A model generated the notes under the pieces. The model searched no databases, had not been told where the DNA came from, and was given only the letters and a program-made list of their open reading frames with translations. Below, in pieces: positions 1 through 8,228 of a DNA stretch of 64,000 bases. The stretch is from Marinobacter alexandrii (GTDB taxonomy: Bacteria; Bacteroidota; Bacteroidia; Cytophagales; Cyclobacteriaceae), in the NCBI GenBank assembly GCA_039984955.1, contig JBDWTN010000007.1, positions 1,620,501-1,684,500 of the forward strand. Direction: 5' to 3'. Each line of letters begins with the position of its first letter. Within the stretch, counting starts at the first letter, position 1. The position numbers and the translations under genes were made by a program.

Positions 1-755
1 AACCCCGCTACTGTATTGGTATGGTATGGTCCCACATTCAAATAGGGTAGATCTTTTACCTCTATCTGCCATGCATCATTGCCAAATACAATTACATCTA
101 AAGTGTCCTTCGGATACTTTCGTTTCACTAATTCAGCCAACGCCATTGCTACCTTTTTCGCAGGAGTAATCCGGTCTTCTCCATAGAGAATCATTGAGTG
201 ACTTATATCTATCATCAAAACAGTGGAAGTCTGCGTTTTATACTCTCGTTCCCTTATCTCCAGGTCATTTTCAGTAAGCATCAGATCATTGAGTCCATGA
301 TTGATTTGTGCATTGCGCAAACTTTCCGTCATCTCGATTTGCTCTATTGAATCTCCAAATTGAAATTCTCTGTAGTCTGATGTGATCTCATCCCCTGAGC
401 CTGTATGATTTGTTTTGTGATTTCCCTTTCCAGACTTTTTTAGTTTTCCAAAAATTTCTTCTAATGCACTTCTACGAATTTCCTGTTCACTTTTTGAGGT
501 AATTCTAAGTTCACCCTTTTCATTTTTATCATCGATATAGCCTTTGTTTTTCAAGTCATCAATGAAATCACCAATCCCATAATCTGCAGTAGAAAGCCTA
601 TGTTCACGATCAAGGTTTGTAAGCCAGCTCAATGCCTCACTCACATCACCAGATGTAATGACCATAAGTTGGAGGAAAATATTCAGCAGATTGTCAAACG
701 CATTCTGTTCTGGGTTTTTCTCTGGAATAAATTCTGTAAATCGATATCCGATCAT
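1..755 (-). CDS. vWA domain protein (partial, C-terminus outside window)
   Basis: Reading on the minus strand from an ATG at 755, an open frame runs off the window start (about 251 codons seen). The first 175 residues are helical and charged. A von Willebrand factor A domain then begins near residue 178 with a MIDAS motif DISHS (DxSxS) and continues into a Rossmann-like strand pattern; a later TNT could supply the MIDAS threonine. Such proteins in Bacteroidota often work with MoxR-type AAA ATPases as metal-dependent chaperone or insertase pairs, but the partner would lie outside the window. Function beyond metal-dependent protein binding is inference. Confidence 0.8.
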   Translation of the reverse strand, partial: MIGYRFTEFIPEKNPEQNAFDNLLNIFLQLMVITSGDVSEALSWLTNLDREHRLSTADYGIGDFIDDLKNKGYIDDKNEKGELRITSKSEQEIRRSALEEIFGKLKKSGKGNHKTNHTGSGDEITSDYREFQFGDSIEQIEMTESLRNAQINHGLNDLMLTENDLEIREREYKTQTSTVLMIDISHSMILYGEDRITPAKKVAMALAELVKRKYPKDTLDVIVFGNDAWQIEVKDLPYLNVGPYHTNTVAG

Positions 756-861
756 AATAATTACTTTAACTAAAAAGATACAGGAATGATTTCTTCTGGA
801 TTAAAAAGAATAATGAAATCAGAATATTTCTGACTAAATTAACATACCAATACATTTAAAA

Positions 862-1017
862 ATGCCTGGTAGACGACCCATATTCGTATCATTGGTTTCC
901 AATCTTTTTTGGGGCACAAGGGACTTCATTTTCAAAGCCACGCTAGAGCCTGCCTCACCAGAAAAGAGAAAAAGGAAAGAGGCTGCTAAAAAAGCAAAAG
1001 AAGATAGAAATAAATAA
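862..1017 (+). CDS. small basic hypothetical protein (51 aa)
   Basis: ATG at 862 opens a 51-codon frame encoding a short hydrophobic/aromatic N-terminal half (FVSLVSNLFWGTRDFIFK) and a Lys/Arg/Glu-rich tail (KRKRKEAAKKAKEDRNK). It lies in the divergent space after the vWA gene start and ends 3 bases before the convergent hydroxylase gene. The sequence TACATTTA (one mismatch to the TAnnTTTG -7 element) lies just upstream of the ATG. The composition resembles small membrane-associated basic proteins of Bacteroidota. I do not recognise a family. An opposing frame at 834-1043 looks like a shadow. Confidence 0.45.
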   Translation: MPGRRPIFVSLVSNLFWGTRDFIFKATLEPASPEKRKRKEAAKKAKEDRNK

Positions 1018-1020
1018 ATT

Positions 1021-1635
1021 CTATTTCTTAGGCATTGTTCCAAATATCATATCCCAAAAAGGAGATGATACGCCAAAGGCATTTCCAGGATCTTTATAAT
1101 GGTGTATCCCATGATGAACCCAAAGAACTTTCCAGAAATTCTTAGGAGGTTGGAACGCATGTACCATATAGTGTACCCATAAGTATGACGCGTATCCTAT
1201 TAGAAAGCCAGGAAGAAATGCAAATACATAAATTCCCATAATCAACTTAAAAAAGAAAAAGAAACCAGTAGAAAGAAGTAGACTTAAAGGAATCGGCATA
1301 GCAAGGCGATCTCTATCTTTCGGATAGTCATGATGAATCCCATGCACTGTATAGGCAAATTTTTCTTGTTTTTCAGTCTTAGGATGTAGGTGAAAAAGAA
1401 ACCTATGCATCACATATTCTACCAATGTAAATGCTAGGAATCCAGCGAAGAACAAAAGAGGAGCGCTTAAGGCAGTAAGATATGTGCGATTAAATCCGAA
1501 GATCATTAATCCGGTTGAAATAGCTGTAAAAAGGATCAAAGGCATGGCTATGTGTGTTCTCGTCAATCGCTCCATAAATCGGTTATTGAAGAGCGCTTTT
1601 GTTCCCTTGGTATGTGGCTTATTCTTCAGTTCCAT
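1021..1635 (-). CDS. sterol desaturase / fatty acid hydroxylase family protein
   Basis: Integral membrane di-iron oxygenase of the fatty acid hydroxylase superfamily. The histidine boxes that bind the two irons are visible in order: HRFLFH, HGIHH, HYMVH and HHGIHH. Membrane stretches surround them. About 204 residues, normal for the short bacterial form. A longer reading starts at a GTG at 1653, but a TAATTTTG promoter element at 1656-1663 would place the transcript start near 1650, so I chose the ATG at 1635. It follows bshA by about 50 bases on the same strand and may be cotranscribed or have its own promoter. The substrate (fatty acyl chain, carotenoid or sterol-like lipid) cannot be told from sequence. 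Confidence 0.88.
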   Translation of the reverse strand: MELKNKPHTKGTKALFNNRFMERLTRTHIAMPLILFTAISTGLMIFGFNRTYLTALSAPLLFFAGFLAFTLVEYVMHRFLFHLHPKTEKQEKFAYTVHGIHHDYPKDRDRLAMPIPLSLLLSTGFFFFFKLIMGIYVFAFLPGFLIGYASYLWVHYMVHAFQPPKNFWKVLWVHHGIHHYKDPGNAFGVSSPFWDMIFGTMPKK

Positions 1636-1655
1636 AGCTTTTTTTGAATTCACGG

Positions 1656-1663
1656 CAAAATTA
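1656..1663 (-). promoter_or_regulatory. Bacteroidota -7 promoter element before the hydroxylase gene
   Basis: Minus-strand TAATTTTG matches TAnnTTTG exactly. A TTG lies 24 bases further upstream, slightly beyond the usual spacing. The position decides in favour of the ATG at 1635 over the GTG at 1653. Confidence 0.5.
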
Positions 1664-1684
1664 GGAAAAAGAAACCCTAATTTT

Positions 1685-2830
1685 TCACAAACTCTCTGAT
1701 AATGATTTTTTATGTTTTTCTAAAACGGATTCATAGTATGACTCGTATTTCGGTAGGATATTATTAACATCAAACTCCTTGGCTCTGGCGAGAGCTCCTC
1801 TTTTAAATGATTCTAAATTTTTCTCATCCAAAATATGAATCGCTCGCTTAACCATGGTGTCAACATCACCTACTTCACATACGTATCCTGATTTACCTTC
1901 ATCATTTAATTCCGGCAACCCTCCTGCATTAGAAGAAATAACCGGCACTTCACATGCCATCGCCTCAAGTGCTGCCAGACCAAAACTTTCTTTTTCTGAA
2001 GTCATCAGAAAAAGATCACTTACCGACAATACTTCCTCAACTGCTTCCAACTTCCCTAAAAATCTTATGTCATCTGTACAGATACCTTTTGCGATATCTT
2101 CCATACTCTTCCTTTCAGGGCCATCTCCAATTAACAACAGTTTAGATGGAACAACCTTTCTTACTTCACAAAATACTTTCAATACATCTTCGACCCTCTT
2201 TACTTTTCTAAAGTTCGAAGTATGAACAACTAATTTTTCTCCATCAGGACAAATTGCCTTTTTGAAATGCTCTTTTGGTTGTTTCTTGAACCGATCCAAA
2301 TCAATAAAATTAGGAATAACTTGAATAGGTACTGAAACATCGAAGTGCTCCAACGTATCTTTCTTGAGGTCCTCAGAAACAGCAGTAACTCCATCCGATT
2401 CGTTAATAGAAAATGTGACAACTGGTTCGTTAGTTGCATCTTTTCCTACTATCGTAATATCTGTTCCGTGAAGTGTCGTTATAAATGGAATTTCATAACC
2501 TTTTGTTTTCAAGATTTGCTGCGCCATATAGGCAGCTGAAGCATGTGGGACAGCATAATGCACATGAAGCAAATCAAGTTTTTCATGCAGGACTACATCC
2601 ACCATTTTACTTGCCAATGCTAGCTCATATGGAGGATACTGAAAGAGCGGATATGATTTTACACTCACTTCATGATAATACAAGTTTGGGTTAAAGAAAT
2701 CCAGACGAGTAGGCTGAGAGTAGGTAATGAAATGAATCTCATGTCCCTTTTTTGCCAGAGCTTTGCCAAGTTCCGTGGCGACTACACCACTACCCCCATA
2801 GGTGGGATAACATACAATTCCTACTTTCAT
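1685..2830 (-). CDS. bshA: N-acetyl-alpha-D-glucosaminyl L-malate synthase BshA
   Basis: GT-B glycosyltransferase of family GT4 that joins GlcNAc from UDP-GlcNAc to L-malate, the first step of bacillithiol synthesis in the cytoplasm. The N-terminus has the glycine-rich nucleotide-sugar loop YPTYGGSGVVATELG and the BshA-type stretch HVHYAVPHASAAY. The C-terminal Rossmann domain carries the donor-binding EKESFGLAALEAMACEVP (E-x7-E). Length 381 is typical. No other bacillithiol gene (bshB, bshC) is in the window, which is usual for Bacteroidota. A TTG-N17-TAGACTTG promoter lies 33 bases upstream. Confidence 0.95.
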   Translation of the reverse strand: MKVGIVCYPTYGGSGVVATELGKALAKKGHEIHFITYSQPTRLDFFNPNLYYHEVSVKSYPLFQYPPYELALASKMVDVVLHEKLDLLHVHYAVPHASAAYMAQQILKTKGYEIPFITTLHGTDITIVGKDATNEPVVTFSINESDGVTAVSEDLKKDTLEHFDVSVPIQVIPNFIDLDRFKKQPKEHFKKAICPDGEKLVVHTSNFRKVKRVEDVLKVFCEVRKVVPSKLLLIGDGPERKSMEDIAKGICTDDIRFLGKLEAVEEVLSVSDLFLMTSEKESFGLAALEAMACEVPVISSNAGGLPELNDEGKSGYVCEVGDVDTMVKRAIHILDEKNLESFKRGALARAKEFDVNNILPKYESYYESVLEKHKKSLSESL

Positions 2831-2862
2831 GTGTCAGGTCAATTTCTTCAAGGGTTTTAAAC

Positions 2863-2890
2863 CAAGTCTATCACGAATAAGTTTCGTCAA
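2863..2890 (-). promoter_or_regulatory. probable bshA promoter (TTG-N17-TAGACTTG)
   Basis: On the minus strand, TTG at 2890-2888 is followed after 17 bases by TAGACTTG at 2870-2863, one mismatch to TAnnTTTG. The leader to the bshA ATG would be about 25 bases. Confidence 0.5.
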
Positions 2891-5124
2891 TTAGTATTTT
2901 CCAATGATTGATATATAACATCATGAAGATTGGTGCGTGTATTTAGCTCTCCAAGCTTCCAATTATTAGCATCAGGATAAATTCTGTTGGCTAGAAAAAC
3001 AAAAATTAAATCCTCCTCTGGGTCCGCCCATACCATAGTTCCTGTAAAACCTGTATGACCAAAACTTAGATCACTTGCAAGTGACGATGCTGAATCACGT
3101 TTTCCATCTTTTTTATCCCAACCAAGACCTCTTCGATTATCATCAAAATATCTTGCATTGAATTGACTTAAGGTTTCTTTGGAGATGTACTGCTTGCCAC
3201 CATAGTAGCCATTATTTAAAAACATGGACATCATTTTAGCTAGATCAGAAGCTGTAGAAAATAGACCTGCATGGCCCGCTACACCTCCAAAAACCAGAGC
3301 ATTTCGATCATGAACTTCTCCCCAAACTTGATAATTGCGATATCGCTGATCGTATTCTGTGGGTGCTATTTCTTCAAATGACCTGCCTTTTAGTTTTGGA
3401 TTGAATGCCGTATGATTCAGTTTCATGGGCAGGTAAAAATTTTCTGCTAGATACTGCTCAAAAGGCATCTCTGAAATTTCTTCGACTAATAAATGAAGTA
3501 TCATAAATCCAAGATCACTATAGGTATATTCAGTCGGGTCTTTAATTAGGTTTGACCTCACGATGAAACTCTTAAGTGAGTCTACCATACTAGGGTGTGG
3601 CTCCAATCCATACGTTCTCACATCATTCGCTTCATCTTCAGGAGTCTTGTAGTAAAATGCATCTAACCGATCTCCATCCATAACCATGCTCCAAAATGGC
3701 ACATATGGAAGAAGCCCTGCATTATGAGCCATGAGCTGACGGATTGTAGCCCCCCCTTTATTTGACCCTCTGAATTCATCAAGATGTTGACTTAATGAAT
3801 CGTCTAATGAAAGTTTACCTTGATCAATCAATAAAGCAATTGCAGGAAGCGTGCCTATTACTTTTGTGAGTGAGGCAATATCATACACCGTTTCATTGCT
3901 TACTGGCTTTATACTGTCGTACGTGTAGAATCCATATGGCTTTTCCATGACAACTGACCCATTTTTTACAACAACCAATTGCATCCCAGGAGTAGCAAAA
4001 TTTTTGATAGCATATGACGCTAACGAGTCCATCCAAAGTAAATGGCTATCATTCATTCCCTCAAACTGAGGATCGGCAAAACCTAAATATGCTGGATTAA
4101 TCATCTTCCTGGAATCTGAAACATCACTTCTCCCATGTATACCATGTGCTCCAAAAAGCATTTTTCCTATCAACACGTCTTGTCCAGCAAAATCCAGATT
4201 GGAAAATATTAATGCACTATTCCTTTTAATTTTTGCTTCAGTAAGTAGAAGAATATCTTCGTCAAAGTAGTCCCTCTCTCCATATCGGAGATCGACAATA
4301 CAGGTAATTTCTTTTCTTCGGTAATTCAAAACTTTTGCATACTGTCCAAGTCTCTTCCTAAGCTGCTCATCGTCTCCTAAATATGTTACTGTCTTTTCCA
4401 GTATCGGAAACTTGATAGATGGATCGATCGCAATGACACTTTCTGAGAATACCCTTTTTGCCAACGAAACTGGAAATTCGAAAGCAGGAATGAATTCTAC
4501 TTGTTTTGATTTTTTAAGTGCTGAATAAAAGGTAAACCTTTTCGAATCAGCTGCCTTTTTACTCCAACGATTGAGTTTCTTGGTATTCTCATTTTGGTTT
4601 GCTATCCAGATAGTACGTTGTATTTCTGACTCGACTAAAAATTCCTTCTTAGAATCGGGTAAAGAGTGTGTGAGGCATGATTTGAGAAGAAAATAGTACG
4701 GAGAGTGCTCATTTGCCTGAATGACTATTTCCTTTTCATAAACACTAAGGCCTGCTGTATCAGGCAAAATCATGTGATTTACACCGTAAGTTCTTCCAAA
4801 GCTTTCGAGGAATCTGAAGTAATCAATCCTTACATTCTCATTTTCAATGGCTGATAAATCTCGCAAAGAGGGTAAGTTGATGTTGTCATTTGGTAGTGGA
4901 TCTAGTGTTAGACCTAGTTGAAGGGCTACATAATAATTATCGTCCGATAAAAACTGCTCTGTATATGTAGTCCATTTATTAAAATAAAGTGTGGTTTTTT
5001 TCTTATGATCTAGTGATTTATAAAAAGAACTACCGTCAATCCAAACCTCACTCAATGTTCCTGAGTCATTTGCAAAAACAATTGCGCAATTGAGAATGAA
5101 TACTATTTGAAGATACCTTTTCAT
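2887..5124 (-). CDS. exported serine hydrolase (beta-lactamase/transpeptidase-like) with degenerate GH3-like N-terminal region
   Basis: A signal peptide (residues 1-18) is followed by about 330 residues, then a class C beta-lactamase-type domain. The serine hydrolase motifs are clear: SLTK near residue 415 (nucleophile Ser and Lys), YSD near 535 (Tyr motif) and HTG near 690 (KTG equivalent). In known Bacteroidota fusions this domain follows a full GH3 beta-N-acetylglucosaminidase. Here the front part is too short for that, and I see only traces, for example GKMLFGAHGIHGRSDVSDS before the hydrolase domain, which resembles the end of a GH3 C-terminal domain. Probable role: periplasmic muropeptide or ester hydrolysis. 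The GH3 catalytic Asp motif is not visible. Confidence 0.85.
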   Translation of the reverse strand: MKRYLQIVFILNCAIVFANDSGTLSEVWIDGSSFYKSLDHKKKTTLYFNKWTTYTEQFLSDDNYYVALQLGLTLDPLPNDNINLPSLRDLSAIENENVRIDYFRFLESFGRTYGVNHMILPDTAGLSVYEKEIVIQANEHSPYYFLLKSCLTHSLPDSKKEFLVESEIQRTIWIANQNENTKKLNRWSKKAADSKRFTFYSALKKSKQVEFIPAFEFPVSLAKRVFSESVIAIDPSIKFPILEKTVTYLGDDEQLRKRLGQYAKVLNYRRKEITCIVDLRYGERDYFDEDILLLTEAKIKRNSALIFSNLDFAGQDVLIGKMLFGAHGIHGRSDVSDSRKMINPAYLGFADPQFEGMNDSHLLWMDSLASYAIKNFATPGMQLVVVKNGSVVMEKPYGFYTYDSIKPVSNETVYDIASLTKVIGTLPAIALLIDQGKLSLDDSLSQHLDEFRGSNKGGATIRQLMAHNAGLLPYVPFWSMVMDGDRLDAFYYKTPEDEANDVRTYGLEPHPSMVDSLKSFIVRSNLIKDPTEYTYSDLGFMILHLLVEEISEMPFEQYLAENFYLPMKLNHTAFNPKLKGRSFEEIAPTEYDQRYRNYQVWGEVHDRNALVFGGVAGHAGLFSTASDLAKMMSMFLNNGYYGGKQYISKETLSQFNARYFDDNRRGLGWDKKDGKRDSASSLASDLSFGHTGFTGTMVWADPEEDLIFVFLANRIYPDANNWKLGELNTRTNLHDVIYQSLENTN

Positions 5125-5139
5125 AACTATGGCCTACGA

Positions 5140-5170
5140 CAAGAATAATAGATTGCCTGAATATTCTCAA
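5140..5170 (-). promoter_or_regulatory. candidate promoter of the serine hydrolase gene
   Basis: Minus-strand TTG at 5170-5168, a 20-base spacer, then TATTCTTG at 5147-5140, one mismatch to TAnnTTTG. The gene ATG is 16 bases downstream. Confidence 0.4.
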
Positions 5171-5187
5171 TCATGCTCATTTCATCT

Positions 5188-5195
5188 TAAATTTG
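5188..5195 (+). promoter_or_regulatory. -7 promoter element of the mutL operon
   Basis: TAAATTTG on the + strand is an exact TAnnTTTG match, 59 bases before the ATG at 5255. No TTG sits at the usual distance upstream. Confidence 0.45.
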
Positions 5196-5254
5196 AACAA
5201 TTTTTCATTCACGTCGTGTTCATTAATAAAACATTCGACCAATAACTATACCTA

Positions 5255-5599
5255 ATGCGATTTCCATCTCTTTTCCGTCTACCAAGACATCAGCAGTTTC
5301 GAATAAAACCGAGGTATTATGATCCTGTAAAAGAAGAAATAAAGGAACGTACTGAACGGATAAAACAGCGAATGGATGGAGCCGAATCTGTAGATTATCA
5401 ACCCTCCAAAATCAACTTCAAAAGAAAAGCTAAATCAGCACCTGCTGCTTCCATGATTCAGCTCGGGATTGCTACCCTTCTGGGTTTAATGGTTCTCGGT
5501 TGGCTTCAATTTGGAAATGAAATTTTTTACTACATTCTGTGGGTCATTGTTCCCGCCTACCTTATTTATCGACTTAAAAATTTGAGGAGTAAAAGATGA
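5255..5599 (+). CDS. conserved hypothetical membrane protein upstream of mutL (114 aa)
   Basis: Basic N-terminal half with Arg/Lys-rich helices (KEEIKERTERIKQRM), then two hydrophobic segments near residues 67-85 and 89-106 and a basic tail. Such small proteins sit directly before mutL in many Bacteroidota and are sometimes mislabelled as a riboflavin synthase subunit; I see no enzyme motif. The stop overlaps the mutL start as ATGA, so translation is probably coupled. The function is unknown. Confidence 0.8.
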   Translation: MRFPSLFRLPRHQQFRIKPRYYDPVKEEIKERTERIKQRMDGAESVDYQPSKINFKRKAKSAPAASMIQLGIATLLGLMVLGWLQFGNEIFYYILWVIVPAYLIYRLKNLRSKR

Positions 5600-7419
5600 G
5601 TGATGTCATTCACTTATTACCGGATAGTATTGCTAACCAAATTGCAGCTGGGGAGGTTGTGCAAAGACCCGCTTCTGTTGTAAAAGAGATGCTGGAAAAT
5701 AGTGTAGATGCTGGTGCTACATCTATCAAACTAATTGTAAAAGATGCTGGAAAAGCTCTTATTCAAGTAGTAGATAATGGCTGTGGAATGAGTGGAACTG
5801 ACGCACGAATGAGCTTTGAAAGACATGCAACTTCCAAAATTCGCACTTCGGATGATTTATTTAAAATCAGAACATTGGGATTTCGAGGCGAAGCAATGGC
5901 ATCCATCGCGGCGGTAGCTCAGGTTGAACTTAAAACCAGACAGGAGAGTGATGAACTTGGAACACAATTGATCATAGAATCATCTGAGATAAAGAGTCAA
6001 GAACCAATTGCTTTCAACACAGGTAGTTCTATTAGTGTGAAAAATCTTTTTTACAATGTTCCTGCCAGAAGAAATTTCTTGAAATCAAACCCAGTGGAAC
6101 TGCGGCATATTAGTGATGAGTTTCAACGTATCTCACTCGCCAACCCAGAAATTTCTTTCTCAATGATTCAGAATGATCTTGAGACTTACAAATTAGAAGC
6201 AGGAAAACTGAGTAAACGAATCGTCCAGTTATTCGGAAAAAATTATCAGCAGCAATTGGTTCCCTGTAGTGAAGAAACTGATTTAGTGAAAATTTCAGGC
6301 TACATAGGAAAACCTGAAAATGCTAAAAAGACCAGAGGCGAGCAGTTTTTCTTTATTAATAACCGGTTCATTAAGAACAGCTACTTGAACCATGCGGTGG
6401 TAAGGGCTTATGAAGGGTTATTGAAGGAAGACTATTTTCCCTTCTATGTTTTGTTCATTGAAATTGATCCTGTTCATGTGGATATCAATGTACATCCTAC
6501 CAAAACAGAGGTGAAATTTGATGACGATCGAATGCTGTATGGAGTGATCAACTCTGCCATCCGGCAAGCCCTTGCATCATTCAACGTGACACCTTCGCTC
6601 GATTTTTCAGCTGATGTAAGCTTTGAACATTTAAATATCCAGCGAGAGAATCAGACTTTCACAACTAAGAAAGATCGAGATTATGGTTCCTTCAAGTCAA
6701 TTGAAAATAGCCAAGAGCGACTTGAGAAGCTCAATGAACTTTATGCATCTGCCTCTCAAGAAGAAATCGCAACGATAGAAGAAGCAGAAAAGGAGCGTGT
6801 GATTCAGACAACTTTCACTAGTTCTATGAATCAATCTTCTGAGATTGAAGAAAAAAAACCAACATATCATCTTCACGGACGTTATTTGCTTCGTCAGGTT
6901 AAGAGTGGGATGGTAGTATTGGATAAGGTGTCTGCTTTGGAGCGAATCCTTTTTGAGCAATATCAGCGATCAATGAAGACAGGTTCGGGAGTATCGCAAT
7001 CTTGCATGTTTCCCCAGCAAGTTGTGCTAAATCCTTCTGACTTTGCACTTACGATGGAGTTGAAAGAGGAGATTAATCGGTTAGGTTTCGAGTTTGAACA
7101 AATGGGCGAAAGCATGATTGTCATTCAAGGAATTCCGTCTGAGTTAGCCCCATGCAACGAAAAAGAAGTATTTGAGGGATTGATCGAGCAGTTTAAGTTT
7201 AATGCTGAGAAATTGGATTTACCTAGAAATGAAAGTTTGGCGAGAGCACTAGCCAAAAGAACAGCAGGGGATCGATGTAATAAGTTGAAAGAAGAAGAGA
7301 TGGATCATTTAATGGATCGACTCTTTGCATGTACCCAACCAAATTATACACCTGATGGCAATCCTACGTATGTTTTGGTTAGTTTAGAGCAGATAAATGA
7401 GTGGTTTAAGAAAAGTTAG
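5596..7419 (+). CDS. mutL: DNA mismatch repair protein MutL
   Basis: GHKL-type ATPase that links MutS mismatch recognition to downstream repair. N-terminal motifs are intact: IAAGEVVQRPASVVKEMLEN, the ATP-binding DNGCGM, ERHATSKI, TLGFRGEAMAS and NVPARRNFLK. The C-terminal dimerisation domain is present, but the endonuclease motifs are degenerate. The usual DQHAxxER is LDKVSALER, and the final cysteine/HGRP motif reads CTQPNYTPDGNPTY. This form is common in Bacteroidota MutL as far as I know and suggests no intrinsic nicking activity. Length 607 is normal. It overlaps the upstream gene by 4 bases and is followed 19 bases later by a rhomboid gene. Confidence 0.96.
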   Translation: MSDVIHLLPDSIANQIAAGEVVQRPASVVKEMLENSVDAGATSIKLIVKDAGKALIQVVDNGCGMSGTDARMSFERHATSKIRTSDDLFKIRTLGFRGEAMASIAAVAQVELKTRQESDELGTQLIIESSEIKSQEPIAFNTGSSISVKNLFYNVPARRNFLKSNPVELRHISDEFQRISLANPEISFSMIQNDLETYKLEAGKLSKRIVQLFGKNYQQQLVPCSEETDLVKISGYIGKPENAKKTRGEQFFFINNRFIKNSYLNHAVVRAYEGLLKEDYFPFYVLFIEIDPVHVDINVHPTKTEVKFDDDRMLYGVINSAIRQALASFNVTPSLDFSADVSFEHLNIQRENQTFTTKKDRDYGSFKSIENSQERLEKLNELYASASQEEIATIEEAEKERVIQTTFTSSMNQSSEIEEKKPTYHLHGRYLLRQVKSGMVVLDKVSALERILFEQYQRSMKTGSGVSQSCMFPQQVVLNPSDFALTMELKEEINRLGFEFEQMGESMIVIQGIPSELAPCNEKEVFEGLIEQFKFNAEKLDLPRNESLARALAKRTAGDRCNKLKEEEMDHLMDRLFACTQPNYTPDGNPTYVLVSLEQINEWFKKS

Positions 7420-7438
7420 TAGTTAGAATTCAAAAAAA

Positions 7439-8227
7439 GTGTTTAGAAGACTTACCCCAGTAGCAAAGAATATCTTAATTATCAATGTAGCAATACTACT
7501 GCTATCATCATTATTGAAGTTACCATTATCTGAATGGTTCGGATTAAGAGTGATTTATTCATCCGAATTTGCTCCATACCAATTCCTTACTTACATGTGG
7601 TTACATGGAGGAATGTGGCATTTATTTGGGAACATGATAGCTGTATTGGTTTTCGCTCCTATGCTGGAAACGGTATGGGGATCTAAGCGATTTCTTATTT
7701 TCTATTTGGTTTGTGGAATAGGGGCCGGCATTCTTTATGGAGCTGCTGACGCTATTGAAAAATTACCTTTAAAAAATGCAGCTGAAGCCTACATGTCTGA
7801 CCCAAGCCCTGAAGCTTTTGAAAGGTTTATCCTTGACAACAAATCCTTTATTAATGTGGCTAGAGGTGGAGAATTGCTAGACTTGTATTACGATGATCCA
7901 TCATACGCAGGACAAACAGTAGCTGCAGTAAGAAGTATTTATGAGGGTGTTGTTACCAATGGAAACATGGTTGGTGCTTCAGGAGCAGTGTTTGGGATTC
8001 TGTTTGCTTTTGCTTTTTTATTCCCTAATACAGAACTCTTCCTACTTTTCCCCCCTATACCAATAAAAGCAAAATATCTGGTGTTCTTCTATGCGATGTA
8101 TGAACTCTATGCTGAATTTAATAGAACACCTGGAGATAACGTTGCTCACCTTGCACATCTCAGCGGAATGCTAATCGCTTTTCTGTTGTTGAAGTTTTGG
8201 AAAAACGACACCAAGAAATTTTATTAG
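7439..8227 (+). CDS. rhomboid family intramembrane serine protease
   Basis: Membrane protease that cleaves transmembrane helices. Visible motifs: the WLHGGMWHLFGNM region of helix 2, the catalytic GASGAVFG (Ser near residue 181), and the His in AHLAHLSG near residue 238. A loop of about 80 residues between helices 3 and 4 (PLKNAAEAYMSDPSPEAF and on) is an insertion typical of this Bacteroidota group. The start is a GTG at 7439; the resulting MFRRLTPVAKN matches the usual family N-terminus and there is no nearby ATG. It is followed after one base by a second rhomboid gene. Confidence 0.92.
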   Translation: MFRRLTPVAKNILIINVAILLLSSLLKLPLSEWFGLRVIYSSEFAPYQFLTYMWLHGGMWHLFGNMIAVLVFAPMLETVWGSKRFLIFYLVCGIGAGILYGAADAIEKLPLKNAAEAYMSDPSPEAFERFILDNKSFINVARGGELLDLYYDDPSYAGQTVAAVRSIYEGVVTNGNMVGASGAVFGILFAFAFLFPNTELFLLFPPIPIKAKYLVFFYAMYELYAEFNRTPGDNVAHLAHLSGMLIAFLLLKFWKNDTKKFY

Positions 8228-8228
8228 A

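Noticed and set aside
834-1043. Minus-strand frame of 69 residues
   Set aside because: It overlaps the end of the hydroxylase gene and the plus-strand 51-residue gene, and it lacks family features; probably a shadow.
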